The position numbers and the translations under genes are program-made. The notes under the pieces are model-generated. The model had not been told where the DNA came from and searched no databases. It was given only the letters and a program-made list of their open reading frames with translations. A stretch of DNA of 64,000 nucleotides, taken from the NCBI RefSeq assembly GCF_004769575.1, contig NZ_RQGA01000014.1, forward strand, positions 620,001 through 684,000. Reading direction: 5' to 3'. This document shows positions 1 to 9,211 of the stretch, one piece after another (position 1 is the stretch's first letter; each line of letters opens with the position of its first letter). The stretch comes from Leptospira perdikensis (GTDB lineage Bacteria > Spirochaetota > Leptospiria > Leptospirales > Leptospiraceae).

Positions 1-764
1 AAGGGGAAATTGGTGTAAAGTTTGGTACTTTGATTGAAGCTGCAGACAACGTTCAAAAGCTAAAATACATCGTTAAGATGGTAGCTCATAAACACGGAAA
101 AACTGCTACTTTTATGCCAAAACCACTTTTTGGTGATAACGGTAACGGTATGCACGTTCATATCTCCCTCTGGAAAGGTGGAAAAAACCTTTTTGCTGGA
201 GACAAATACCAAGGTCTTTCCGACTTCGCATTCAACTATGTTGGTGGAGTTTTGAAATATGCTAGAGCTTGTGCAGCGTTCACTAACGCATCTACGAACT
301 CTTACAAACGACTCATTCCTGGATTCGAAGCTCCATCCATTCTAGCATACTCTGCTCAGAACCGTTCCGCTTCTTGCCGTATTCCTTTTGTTAGCGGTGA
401 AAAAGCGAAACGTGTGGAATTCCGATTTCCAGATTCAACGGCTAACCCATATTTGGCGTTCGCATCGTTACTTATGGCTGGTATGGCTGGTGTCGCTGAA
501 AAAATCGATCCAGGTCCTGCACGTGAAGAAGATCTTTTTGAACTTTCATTGGATGAAATCCGTGAAAAAGGAATTCGCCAAATGCCTCACACACTTCGTG
601 AAGCAATGGAAGAAATGCTTGCTCAAAGAGAAATTTTCAAACAAGGGGATGTGTTTACAGAAAACTTTCTACAAACATACCAACACTACAAGTTTGAAAC
701 AGAAATTTGGCCATGGGAAGGTCGCCCTCACCCATACGAATTCCTCACTACTTACTCTTGCTAA
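1..764 (+). CDS. glnA: Glutamine synthetase type I, C-terminal part (5' truncated by window edge)
   Basis: Catalyses ATP-dependent amidation of glutamate to glutamine in the cytosol. The open frame runs in from the left edge (codons start at base 3), so the N-terminal half is outside the window and about 253 residues are seen. The family blocks are clear: [10 protein letters not shown], then [13 protein letters not shown] with the NGMHVH nucleotide/metal segment, the NRSASCRIP arginine loop, and RVEFRFPD. The usual adenylylation loop aligns as [14 protein letters not shown], with Phe (codon 537-539) where enterobacterial enzymes carry the modified Tyr. An in-frame TTG at 30 is internal, not the start. 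A strong terminator follows at once. Confidence 0.97.
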   Translation, partial: GEIGVKFGTLIEAADNVQKLKYIVKMVAHKHGKTATFMPKPLFGDNGNGMHVHISLWKGGKNLFAGDKYQGLSDFAFNYVGGVLKYARACAAFTNASTNSYKRLIPGFEAPSILAYSAQNRSASCRIPFVSGEKAKRVEFRFPDSTANPYLAFASLLMAGMAGVAEKIDPGPAREEDLFELSLDEIREKGIRQMPHTLREAMEEMLAQREIFKQGDVFTENFLQTYQHYKFETEIWPWEGRPHPYEFLTTYSC

Positions 765-769
765 GAGAA

Positions 770-801
770 AAAGCCCCGGCAAACAGTCGGGGCTTTTTTT
801 T
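770..801 (+). terminator. Rho-independent terminator of glnA
   Basis: A 7-bp G+C-rich stem (AGCCCCG at 772-778 with CGGGGCT at 788-794) closes a 9-base loop and runs directly into a run of eight T. It starts 7 bases after the glnA stop codon. Confidence 0.93.
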
Positions 802-878
802 GTTTACCATTCTTTATCTCTTCAAAAAATGACAAAAGAACTAAAGATTTAGTTCAACCAAACGATCTAAGGTTACAG

Positions 879-955
879 GGCGAGGTAGCTCAGATGGTTA
901 GAGCACAGGATTCATAACCCTGAGGTCACGGGTTCGACTCCCGTCTTCGCTACCA
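879..955 (+). tRNA. tRNA-Met (anticodon CAT), elongator type
   Basis: A complete cloverleaf can be drawn. The acceptor stem is 879-885 with 945-951 (two G-T wobbles), the D arm has GCTC/GAGC, and the anticodon loop TTCATAA at 911-917 places CAT at 913-915. The T arm is ACGGG/CCCGT around TTCGACT. An encoded CCA lies at 953-955. The first acceptor pair is G-T, not the mismatched C-A of initiator tRNA. The anticodon-stem pair next to the loop is A-C (910/918), a small irregularity. A tRNA-Ile with a modified CAT anticodon cannot be fully excluded by eye. Confidence 0.93.
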
Positions 956-974
956 AAGATCGAGAGGACAAGGT

Positions 975-1265
975 ATGAAAAAAACAAACCGTTTCTTTTC
1001 AATTCTGGTTCTGGTATTATTTGCCGGATCCATTCAAGCAGCTGACTTTCCTAAATGTAAAGAGGCCTGCGATAAGTTTTACACTTGTTCGGTACAAGTA
1101 AACCCTACTGCTACAGAAGAACAAAAAGCAACACTCAAACGTGGTTGTGAGTTCAATTGCAACCGTCCCAAATACTACAACAAAATTGCGAGTTGCCTCA
1201 CTGGCGGTGATACTTGCAAAGCTTTCTCTACTTGCATTATGAAAGAAATGCAAGCCAACAAATAA
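975..1265 (+). CDS. Small secreted eight-cysteine protein
   Basis: A 96-residue protein with an N-terminal signal peptide (KK start, hydrophobic core to about residue 20, cleavage likely after IQAA-type residues near 22-23). The mature part is about 74 residues with eight cysteines at 28, 32, 38, 58, 62, 74, 81 and 87, i.e. two Cx3C pairs followed by single cysteines. The even number and export signal suggest four disulfides in the periplasm. The gene stands alone between the tRNA and a terminator. The same cysteine frame recurs in the protein at 59993-60277. Function is unknown; I recall cysteine-rich small exported families in Leptospira but cannot assign a name. Confidence 0.88.
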   Translation: MKKTNRFFSILVLVLFAGSIQAADFPKCKEACDKFYTCSVQVNPTATEEQKATLKRGCEFNCNRPKYYNKIASCLTGGDTCKAFSTCIMKEMQANK

Positions 1266-1301
1266 AAGAACCTACACTGCTATAGAACAAAAACAGAAAG
1301 T

Positions 1302-1336
1302 AAGAGCCGGTCATCTGGCTCTTATTGTATTTGTTT
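1302..1336 (+). terminator. Terminator of the eight-cysteine protein gene
   Basis: Stem AAGAGCC (1302-1308) pairs with GGCTCTT (1317-1323) around an 8-base loop. A T-rich but interrupted tail follows, so it is a moderately strong intrinsic terminator. Confidence 0.65.
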
Positions 1337-1368
1337 TTACTTTTTGTTTCGGTAGATCCGGAACCCGA

Positions 1369-4152
1369 CTAATTGTCGGTTCCGGTCTTTTGTGTAATCT
1401 GTTTGGAGAGTGACTTGGCTTCATCCAATCGAAGAGAAAGGATTTTAGAAATTCCTGGTTCTTCATTAGTGACACCAAAGATAGCGTTGGCTCTGGAGAT
1501 TGTGGACTGGGCATGTGACACAACGATAAACTGAGTTTTGTCTTTAAATCGGTCTAGAATCTGACAGAATCTGAGTTTATTGGCCTCGTCTAGAGCCGCA
1601 TCAATTTCATCTAAGAAACAGAACGGGCTTGGTTTCACCATGTAGATCGCAAATAAGAGGGCAATGGCTGTAAGTGACTTTTCCCCACCAGACAACAATC
1701 GTAAGTTCTGCACATGTTTGCCGGGAGGTTCTGCCATAATCTCTACGCCGGAATTGAGTGAGTCTTCTTTTTCCGTAAGTTCTAGAGTGGCCCTTCCCCC
1801 ATTGAATAATGTAGAAAAGGTTTCTTGGAAGTTTTGTTTGATCTTTTCAAAGGTTTCTTGGAAAAGTTTTTCAGACTCTTCGTTGATTCGTTTCAAAACA
1901 TCTTCAATGTCTTTTTTGGAACTTTCAATATCGATCTTTTGTTTGAGATTGTGTTCGTAAATTTCTTTGATATTACGATACTCTTCAATCGCCAGTGGAT
2001 TGATGGAACCAAGAAGTTGGATCTCCGACTTTGCAGATCGTAGTCTTCTTTCTTCCGCTTTTTGGTCTAACTCAAAGTTTCCACGTTCCGTTTCCAATTC
2101 AGAATCGGTAAGAGAGTAATCATTATACAACTCTTCCACAAGAGAATCAATTTGTACTTTGAGTGCGGAACTGGTTCTTTCTTTTTCAGATAAAAGTGGA
2201 AGGAGGTTTTGAAACACTTCTTGGTTTTTTGAAATATTGGATTTAATTCCAGAGATCTCTTCTACCAGTGATTGTAAGGTTTCTTTTTCCGATTCCAAAA
2301 TGCGGCTCATGGATAGAAACTCTTGGTAAGACTCTGCAATTTCTTTTTCTAAAACTTCGACTTCTTTCTCTAAACTATCTTTTTTATCACGAATGACAGA
2401 TTCTTGTTCTTTTGCACCCAAGATCCTTTTTTGGATTTCACCAATCCTTTCATCAAGGACAGCAATTTCTTTTTGTTGGTTTTCCAGACGAGAGTTGGAT
2501 TCGAGAAGTTTTTTCTCTAGTTCCACAATATGAGTTCTTGTTTCTTCCCAATGACTTCTGTGTAAAATGATATTACTTTGGTTGTCCCGAATTCCTCGTG
2601 TTAGGTTTTCGTTTTCTAAAATGAGATCTTCGATCGCTTGATCAATAGATTCTTTTTTAGAAAGAATTCCATCTTTATCAAAAAGTAAATTTCTAAAGTC
2701 ATCTTCCTTTTTCAAAAACCCAGTTAGTTTTGAAGAATATTGTCCCAAATGGATTTCTCGAAGGTCGGAAATACCTTCAGTGACCTGCGACGATTCTAAG
2801 TAAGAAAGAGCAGATTGTAATTTATTTGCGTAAAGATCCAAATCAGAAAGAAGTATTGCTTTGTCTGCATTACGAATCTCTTCCCCTTCTTTGGATTCTC
2901 TTTTTTTATTTTCTAACTCTTGGATGAGTTCAAGAATTACCGTTTTTTGTTTGTCCCGAAGAGTGATATGGCGTTTTTCGTTTTCGCCAATTCGTCCTTC
3001 TTTCTCCTCGATCGACTTCTCTTCTTCTTTAATAGAAAGTTCCAAGGAAACACGTCTGGATTCCAAAGTTTGGATCTCTTGTTGCAGAGTGGTTTGGATT
3101 TCTCTTTGGCGTTCGTTTTCCAGTTCAATGGCTCGTTTTTCTACTTCGAGTTTGATCGTTGCCTGATTTTCTGTTTCCAATGCGGAAAGGATTTCTCCAA
3201 TACGAAGTTCATACTCCAGAATAAAGGTTTTGTTTTTTGCTATTTTTTCTTTTTGGATTTGGCTTTTGGAAAGATGATCAAATAACTTTTTATCAATTTC
3301 AGCAATTTCCCTTTCTTTGGCTTCTTTGGTGGTTTCTTTTTCCGAAATCAAATTGGTTTCGTTTTGAATGAGAGATAAAATGGATTTGTTTTTTTCGCGA
3401 ATCTCGAGTAAATCTTCATCCGATTTTTTCATACGGCGTTTGAAATCGCGTAGTTTTAAAAACCGAAGGTTTTTGTCAGACTCATCCAAATCAGATTTAA
3501 GTTTGAAGTATTGTTCTGCCTTCTCGGATTGTTTTTCTTTGACTTCCAGGTCTTTCACCATGGAGTTCATAATGTCTTGGATACGAAGTAAGTTTTGGTT
3601 GGTATCATCCAGTTTCTTCGTGGCTTCTTTGCGATCCAGTTTGAACCGAGAAACCCCCGCCGCCTCTTCAAAGATGGCCCGTCTTTCCTCTGGTTTCGAA
3701 TTGAGAATTTGGTCAACTCGACCTTGTTCTAAAATGCTATAACTTGATTTACCAATTCCTGTATCGAGGAGGGTTTTTTCGATATCCTTTCTTGTGGTTC
3801 TGATATCATTGAGATAGTATTCGTTTTCACCGTCTGGATACAAACGACGAGTGATTTTGACGGATGGATAGTCAATGTTGAAAAAATGGTCATCATTATC
3901 AAAAAGAATGGAAACCTCGGAAAACCCAGCAGGTCGCCTACTCTCTGTTCCGTGGAAGATGACATCGTCCATTTTTTCGCCGCGTAGTCCCTTGGCACTT
4001 TTTTCGCCAAAGACCCATTTGACTGAATCAACGATATTTGATTTCCCCGAACCATTCGGCCCGACGACAGCAGTAAACCCAGGATCAAAATTGATCTCTG
4101 TTTCATCCGCAAACGTTTTGAATCCAACAATACTTAGGCTCTTTAAATGCAT
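1369..4152 (-). CDS. smc: Chromosome segregation ATPase SMC (short form)
   Basis: An ABC-type chromosome condensation and segregation ATPase that works with ScpA/ScpB on DNA. At 927 residues it is well short of the usual 1150-1200. Walker A is GPNGSGKS (residues 31-38). The C-terminal head carries signature LSGGEKS near residue 818 and Walker [14 protein letters not shown] near 844. Long charged coiled-coil arms lie between. No recognisable hinge domain with its conserved glycines is seen in the middle; only a short non-coil segment near residues 430-500 separates the arms. The start at 4152 gives the canonical N-terminus ([14 protein letters not shown]). The gene is divergent from the Maf gene. 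An imperfect inverted repeat (1358-1384) overlaps its 3' end but lacks a T run. Confidence 0.95.
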   Translation of the reverse strand: MHLKSLSIVGFKTFADETEINFDPGFTAVVGPNGSGKSNIVDSVKWVFGEKSAKGLRGEKMDDVIFHGTESRRPAGFSEVSILFDNDDHFFNIDYPSVKITRRLYPDGENEYYLNDIRTTRKDIEKTLLDTGIGKSSYSILEQGRVDQILNSKPEERRAIFEEAAGVSRFKLDRKEATKKLDDTNQNLLRIQDIMNSMVKDLEVKEKQSEKAEQYFKLKSDLDESDKNLRFLKLRDFKRRMKKSDEDLLEIREKNKSILSLIQNETNLISEKETTKEAKEREIAEIDKKLFDHLSKSQIQKEKIAKNKTFILEYELRIGEILSALETENQATIKLEVEKRAIELENERQREIQTTLQQEIQTLESRRVSLELSIKEEEKSIEEKEGRIGENEKRHITLRDKQKTVILELIQELENKKRESKEGEEIRNADKAILLSDLDLYANKLQSALSYLESSQVTEGISDLREIHLGQYSSKLTGFLKKEDDFRNLLFDKDGILSKKESIDQAIEDLILENENLTRGIRDNQSNIILHRSHWEETRTHIVELEKKLLESNSRLENQQKEIAVLDERIGEIQKRILGAKEQESVIRDKKDSLEKEVEVLEKEIAESYQEFLSMSRILESEKETLQSLVEEISGIKSNISKNQEVFQNLLPLLSEKERTSSALKVQIDSLVEELYNDYSLTDSELETERGNFELDQKAEERRLRSAKSEIQLLGSINPLAIEEYRNIKEIYEHNLKQKIDIESSKKDIEDVLKRINEESEKLFQETFEKIKQNFQETFSTLFNGGRATLELTEKEDSLNSGVEIMAEPPGKHVQNLRLLSGGEKSLTAIALLFAIYMVKPSPFCFLDEIDAALDEANKLRFCQILDRFKDKTQFIVVSHAQSTISRANAIFGVTNEEPGISKILSLRLDEAKSLSKQITQKTGTDN

Positions 4153-4230
4153 ATATGTTTCGCCGTTCGATTTCCCTGTTTCCCGGTTGACACCACTTGG
4201 GAGACATAAGAAAAAACCTTAGATAGTATT

Positions 4231-6168
4231 ATGTCCCAAATTATCGATCCCATTTCCAGTGAAATTTTTGAAAGGAAGCCGTACTTACAAAATTATTTCA
4301 GAAACTTTAATTCCGGAAACCGTTGGGAACTGGGTTCTGCCAAGAAACCAGGGGAATATTATGTCTCATTAAATGGGGAACCACTCTCTTCTTCCTTCTC
4401 CCCCCTAACACAAGCCATCCGACTATTGGACACCTATTCCTTAAGATCAACAGACATTGTCATTTTGTTTGGACTTGGAAATCCCCATCTCATCCAAAAA
4501 ATCAGTGAAACTTTGGCAGAAGGTCAGATCCTCATTCTTATCGGAGACGACGAAACACTAATTCCTGTTATTTGGGATGAAATTTTAAAACCAGTTTTAT
4601 CGATCCCAGGAAGGCATTTATTTTCTGGAGATGTTTTTTTCCCTTTGTTTTTTAACTATTTAGAGTCCTTACCCATTGAACGTGTGAGTGGACTGAAAGT
4701 CATTCGGAACCCAACCGATACAAGCCGGAATGTAGTTTTTCGTGAATTGGAAGAAAAAACCCAAACCGTATTTTCAGCAAAAATGAGTGACCTACTCACC
4801 AAGTTTGAATTTGAAAGGTTGTGGATCAAAAACTCCATTTGGAATTTGGTTCATGTAGGAAAAGAAACACCAGTTCGTTATCCCATCTCTTCTCTAAGGG
4901 AGAAGTTCAAAGGTCTTACCGCCGTACTCGTATCAGCTGGTCCCAGTTTACGAAAAAATCTGTCTTGGTTACAGTCTGTCAGAGACAAAGTTTTTGTTTT
5001 GTCCTGCGATACTTCTCTAAAGGTCCTCATCAAAGCAGGCATTGAAGCAGATGGGGTTGTTACACTTGATGCCCAAACCAATTCCTTTTTTCATTTTATG
5101 GGAGAGTCATTAAACAAAATTCCTTTATTTGCTGACTTGGTGAGTTCTCCGACACTCCTTCGTGAACCCATGTTTCGTTCCGTAGTACATTCCGTCACAG
5201 CCAAATACCAAGTAGATCCCGAAGGAACACTTGTACGTGAAGTGACAGCCGGAGGGGAGCTCGCCGAACAAGTGTTTACAGAAGTGGGAGATATCCAATC
5301 GGGTGGGTCTGTGGCAACCACAGCATTTGATATGCTTCGTTTTATGGGATTTACCTCTGTGTATTTTCTTGGACAAGACCTGGCATATTCAGGGAGGGAA
5401 ATCCATTCTACAGGAACCCATCATAATGAAAAATGGCTCACACTTCTTAACCGAAAAAATAGTTTAGAACGAATCAATGAAGTCATCATTCGCAAACGGG
5501 AAACTCGTTTTGTTCCAAGAGCAGGTGGCAAAGGATCTGTTCTTACCGATTATGTTTTGGATTTGTACAGGCATTGGTTTGAAGAGTCAGCAAACACTGT
5601 GGAGGAGATGAAACTCTTCAATGTAAATGAAGACGGGGCAGAAATTGCAGGAATCCAATCCCTTTCTCCTGAAAGAGCAAGTGCAAATTTAAATGAGATA
5701 CCAAACCACAACTATCCATGGCGAGAACTTTCTATTTGGAAATTAGGTTTGGAAGATGGGACTGGAGAGAAAAAGTCACGTGAGACTTTCGTAAAGTCTC
5801 GCGAACCAAAAGACAAAGGGAAAGTGGGGAAATCAGAGATGGCGACGTCCTTCTACTTACACCCCAAGGGTTCAGGACAATTATTCCATAAACTCCAAAA
5901 GGATTTGGAGTTTATGGAAGACGGCCTAAAGGCTTTTGAAGAGAAACTGGCTATTTCGTCCTTTCAGGAATCAGACATTTGGATTTGGATGCGGGAACAG
6001 TCCTATTTACGAAGGATGGTGCGTAAAACTGAGATTTATATTTTGCGCCACAAGGACTTGGAGCTAACGCGCAAAAACCAACTGATGATCCAATCCATCA
6101 AAAAAGAAATCCGTTATTTAAAACGAAGTCTTTATCCAATGATGGATTCATTTCCTGAAAAAGGGTGA
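4231..6168 (+). CDS. Maf/DUF115-type motility-associated glycosyltransferase-like protein
   Basis: A 645-residue cytosolic protein. The central DUF115 domain is recognised by SAGPSLRKNL near residue 236, then the block in which LIKAGIEADGVVTLDAQ follows VFVLSCDTSL. This is the signature of the Maf family, which transfers nonulosonic acid-type sugars to flagellins in other bacteria and is related to MptE-type enzymes. A Gly/Ser-rich nucleotide-binding-like stretch (GDIQSGGSVATTAFDML) and GQDLAY follow. The C-terminal third is charged and helical. It is not next to flagellar genes here, so the acceptor is inferred only. It overlaps the convergent downstream gene by 37 bases. Confidence 0.8.
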   Translation: MSQIIDPISSEIFERKPYLQNYFRNFNSGNRWELGSAKKPGEYYVSLNGEPLSSSFSPLTQAIRLLDTYSLRSTDIVILFGLGNPHLIQKISETLAEGQILILIGDDETLIPVIWDEILKPVLSIPGRHLFSGDVFFPLFFNYLESLPIERVSGLKVIRNPTDTSRNVVFRELEEKTQTVFSAKMSDLLTKFEFERLWIKNSIWNLVHVGKETPVRYPISSLREKFKGLTAVLVSAGPSLRKNLSWLQSVRDKVFVLSCDTSLKVLIKAGIEADGVVTLDAQTNSFFHFMGESLNKIPLFADLVSSPTLLREPMFRSVVHSVTAKYQVDPEGTLVREVTAGGELAEQVFTEVGDIQSGGSVATTAFDMLRFMGFTSVYFLGQDLAYSGREIHSTGTHHNEKWLTLLNRKNSLERINEVIIRKRETRFVPRAGGKGSVLTDYVLDLYRHWFEESANTVEEMKLFNVNEDGAEIAGIQSLSPERASANLNEIPNHNYPWRELSIWKLGLEDGTGEKKSRETFVKSREPKDKGKVGKSEMATSFYLHPKGSGQLFHKLQKDLEFMEDGLKAFEEKLAISSFQESDIWIWMREQSYLRRMVRKTEIYILRHKDLELTRKNQLMIQSIKKEIRYLKRSLYPMMDSFPEKG

Positions 6169-6761
6169 AAGACAGAATTGTCTTCAAACTCAGGAAAATA
6201 ATCAAAAAATAATTTTTGCGATACCACACGGTAGGCAAATGGATTCTTTTCCGCATAACCGTCAGTATATGGCATAGCAGGCAATTGGTGAAAATTAATT
6301 CTTTCTTCAAAGTTAATAAAATCACGGCGACTAAGTTCTGGTCTTAATTCCAAAGCCGTTTCTTTGAGTAAGTTCCAATCCAGTTTAAAACTCATCCTTG
6401 CTCCACGAAAGGCAGGTGACCTTTCTAACAAATTGACAAGCCGTTTCACTGGACAATCCATATGATAATATTTTGTTACATAAACTTTGACAAACCGAGC
6501 GGCAAGTCCCATCGGTTCCCAAATAAGTTCGGACTCAATACTTTCTGCTTCTTCTTTTTTAATTTCACTTAAAACGACATGTAACTCTGGAATGGATTGG
6601 CGTCCGGTCATAATCAAAGTGGATTCTTCCATTCCGAACTCTCCATAGTACAACCATTTGTAGAAGTCCTGGATTTCTGCTTCCGGATGGTCTTCTACAA
6701 ACTTCGTAAGAAGAAAAAGTTTTTCTTTTTGTGTGAGTGTCGATTCGCGTTCAGTTTGCAT
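6132..6761 (-). CDS. Conserved hypothetical protein, no recognised domain
   Basis: A 209-residue soluble protein without signal peptide or membrane segment. It is rich in aromatic and acidic residues (FYKWLYYGEFGMEEST; YFPEFEDNSVFHPFSG near the C-terminus). It starts 2 bases after the plsY stop, so it is the last gene of the smpB-der-plsY cluster. Its 3' end overlaps the convergent glycosyltransferase gene by 37 bases. I do not recognise the family; co-transcription does not by itself indicate a role. Confidence 0.75.
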   Translation of the reverse strand: MQTERESTLTQKEKLFLLTKFVEDHPEAEIQDFYKWLYYGEFGMEESTLIMTGRQSIPELHVVLSEIKKEEAESIESELIWEPMGLAARFVKVYVTKYYHMDCPVKRLVNLLERSPAFRGARMSFKLDWNLLKETALELRPELSRRDFINFEERINFHQLPAMPYTDGYAEKNPFAYRVVSQKLFFDYFPEFEDNSVFHPFSGNESIIG

Positions 6762-6763
6762 CC

Positions 6764-7372
6764 CTAAGTTGCTCGCAGTTCTTTACCCAACACCAAACGT
6801 TTGATGTTTTCTCTATGTGAGTAGGAAATGAGGAAAAAGGTAGCAACTAATACAAAAAAGATGATGGGTTGGTATTCAGAATCAGGAATGTATTTTGTGG
6901 TTCCAAAATACCAAATTGGCATAGAAAGTGTTGCCAAGATAGAACCAAGAGAAACAAATCCAGATACTTTATACACAATGAAAAAAATCACAACCGCACA
7001 AACGGTAACAATGGGCACGAGGGTCATATACACACCCAATGCCGTGGCCACCCCTTTTCCGCCTTTGAAACGTAAGAAAGGTGTGAATGTATGTCCAAGG
7101 ATGGCAACAGATCCGAGTAAAATTTCAGTGGTGGTCAGTGAGTAAGGAGATTCAATATAGGAGGCAAAAAAAACAGGAATAGCTCCTTTGAGTGCGTCCA
7201 AAAAGAGAGCGACGATTCCATATTTCCAACCGATGACTCGGCCTACGTTTGTCGCCCCAATATTACAACTACCATGTTCGCGAATATCAATTCCGCGCAC
7301 TTGTTTGGCCAGGAGAAACCCAACCGGAATGCCACCCAAAAGGTAGCTCAATAGGACTGCGGCAAGTATCAT
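6764..7372 (-). CDS. plsY: Acyl-phosphate:glycerol-3-phosphate acyltransferase PlsY
   Basis: An inner-membrane enzyme that acylates glycerol-3-phosphate from acyl-phosphate, the first step of phospholipid synthesis. At 202 residues it is the usual size. The family motifs are all visible: SYLLGGIPVGFLLA with a GSCNIGATNVGR loop, and FLRFKGGKGVATALG in the second cytosolic loop. Five or so membrane segments are present. The start codon overlaps the der stop by 4 bases, indicating translational coupling. Confidence 0.95.
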   Translation of the reverse strand: MILAAVLLSYLLGGIPVGFLLAKQVRGIDIREHGSCNIGATNVGRVIGWKYGIVALFLDALKGAIPVFFASYIESPYSLTTTEILLGSVAILGHTFTPFLRFKGGKGVATALGVYMTLVPIVTVCAVVIFFIVYKVSGFVSLGSILATLSMPIWYFGTTKYIPDSEYQPIIFFVLVATFFLISYSHRENIKRLVLGKELRAT

Positions 7373-8721
7373 TCCTTGCCCTCCTTACCCTCGTTTCTGT
7401 TACGAAGTTCTATCTCAACGGCTAGGCCATCCAATCCGAACTCTGCTACTATACTCTTTCGGTAAAAGCTCAAAATATTTGACGGAAAGAGTTTCGTATC
7501 ATTCACGAAGAACAGTATTTTAAAAGGAATCTGGGAGACCTGTGTGGCGTAATACACCTTCGGAGGTCGGTTCGATGCCTTCTGAACCTTATTTTTGCCC
7601 CCCCACTTGCTTAACCAGTCATTTAAGGCACGGGTTGTGAGCTTTTTCTGGGACTTTTCGTAGAGAGCCACCACAGATTCTAGGAGTTTGTGGGTACGGA
7701 CTTTCTCTTTGGCAGAAAGGGAAATGAGAGGGCGTTCTTTCAAAATGGAAAGTTTGGCTTCCATCCGGTCTTTGTAGTGTTTCCAAGAATTGGATTCTTT
7801 TTCTGGAACCAGATCCCATTTGTTCACAGCCACAATCATGGGTTTTCCAAGCTCCTGGATTTCTCCAAAAATCTTTTTATCAAATTCACCCAAACCTTTC
7901 ATCGCGTCGACAAGAAGCACCACTACATCGGCTTCTCCCAAACTATGAAGGGTTCGTTTGTAGGAATAGAATTCTAAACTTTCACCAGTTTTCGATTTTC
8001 TGCGAATCCCGGCCGTATCAATGATTTCTAATTTTTGATTTTGAAAATAGAACTGATCGGAAACAGAATCTCTAGTGGTTCCCGGCACATCACTCACCAC
8101 AGCACGTTTGTAACCGAGAAAGGTATTCAGAAGTGAAGACTTACCTGAGTTAGGTTTTCCTATGATCGCAATTTTGCAATACGGATCTTCCGGCATTTTG
8201 ATTTTGTCTGGAAGGAAAAAATTAATCTTTTGGTAGAGGAGATCAAAATTCCTACGCCCAAGAGCCGAAATAGGTAGAAGTTCGTTTAGACCCAGTTTGT
8301 AAAATGGTTCCAAGTCATACTCATCTTGTTCGGTATCTACCTTATTGATGAGGGTAAGAACCATTTTATCTTTTAGAATATCATCTTTTTTAAATAGATC
8401 GATGAGTTTGTGATCATACTTACGTAAGTCTTTATGATCAATAACATGAAGGATGAGATCCGAATTTCGTAAATGTTCAAAAGCAATATCGATGATTTCT
8501 TTCGAAATTTCATCGATATTTTCAATATCTAAACCTGGTGTATCGGACAAAGTGAACGGAATTTTAAATTCAGACCTTTCCACTATTTTTTGTAAAACGT
8601 CTCTTGTGACACCAGCAGTATTTTCTGTGATGGCACTTTGTGCGCGGAGGATGGCGTTGAATAGTGTGGACTTACCCACATTTTGTCTACCAACAATGGT
8701 GACCACTGGAAGTCCTTTCAT
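7369..8721 (-). CDS. der: Ribosome-assembly GTPase Der (EngA)
   Basis: A double-domain GTPase for 50S subunit maturation, 450 residues. The first G domain starts with GRQNVGKS (residues 11-18), followed by DTPGLD and NKVD. The second has GKPNSGKSS near residue 190, DTAGIRRKS and NKWD. A KH-like C-terminal domain follows, with the conserved KVYYATQ and [10 protein letters not shown] blocks. It overlaps smpB and plsY by 4 bases on each side, so the three are almost certainly one operon. Confidence 0.97.
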   Translation of the reverse strand: MKGLPVVTIVGRQNVGKSTLFNAILRAQSAITENTAGVTRDVLQKIVERSEFKIPFTLSDTPGLDIENIDEISKEIIDIAFEHLRNSDLILHVIDHKDLRKYDHKLIDLFKKDDILKDKMVLTLINKVDTEQDEYDLEPFYKLGLNELLPISALGRRNFDLLYQKINFFLPDKIKMPEDPYCKIAIIGKPNSGKSSLLNTFLGYKRAVVSDVPGTTRDSVSDQFYFQNQKLEIIDTAGIRRKSKTGESLEFYSYKRTLHSLGEADVVVLLVDAMKGLGEFDKKIFGEIQELGKPMIVAVNKWDLVPEKESNSWKHYKDRMEAKLSILKERPLISLSAKEKVRTHKLLESVVALYEKSQKKLTTRALNDWLSKWGGKNKVQKASNRPPKVYYATQVSQIPFKILFFVNDTKLFPSNILSFYRKSIVAEFGLDGLAVEIELRNRNEGKEGKE

Positions 8722-9206
8722 TTGCGTAGGTGTTCCTTCATGGCTCTTTCCATATCGATTTTGGCTTCCTTTTTTTGAATGTCGTCACGTTTGTCGTAAA
8801 GTTTTTTTGGTTTGGCAAGAGCGATGTCTATCTTCACCAAACGGTTGTTTTTAAAGAAACAACGAGTGGCAACAAGTACAAGACCTTTCTCCTTGATGGA
8901 GCGATCAATTTTTTCGATTTCTTTTGCTTTTAAGAGGAGTTTACGAGGTCGAATTTCCGGATGGTTCGCATAACCCCCGTTCTTGTAAGGAGGGATTTGA
9001 AAGTTTTCCAAAAAAACTTCCCCGTTCCTTACTTTGGCAAAACAATCGGTAAGATTTCCCTTTTTTTCACGAAGGGATTTTACCTCAGATCCTGTGAGTA
9101 CAACACCAGCCTCGAACGAATCTAATAGTTCGAAATTGAACTTTGCCTTTTTATTGATTAAAGGATCAGTTCCGCGAGGTTTGTCGTCTTTTTTGGTTTT
9201 GCCCAT
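8718..9206 (-). CDS. smpB: SsrA-binding protein SmpB
   Basis: Binds tmRNA and brings it to stalled ribosomes for trans-translation. Its 162 residues include the family core: a beta-barrel with [19 protein letters not shown], then [21 protein letters not shown] and a C-terminal basic tail with [17 protein letters not shown]. The tmRNA gene itself was not found in this window. It lies 5 bases downstream of the AAA/VWA gene and overlaps der by 4 bases. Confidence 0.96.
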   Translation of the reverse strand: MGKTKKDDKPRGTDPLINKKAKFNFELLDSFEAGVVLTGSEVKSLREKKGNLTDCFAKVRNGEVFLENFQIPPYKNGGYANHPEIRPRKLLLKAKEIEKIDRSIKEKGLVLVATRCFFKNNRLVKIDIALAKPKKLYDKRDDIQKKEAKIDMERAMKEHLRK

Positions 9207-9211
9207 ACTAA

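Noticed and set aside
388..852. Plus-strand frame inside and beyond glnA
   Set aside because: It is an alternative frame of the strongly conserved glnA sequence and runs through the terminator.
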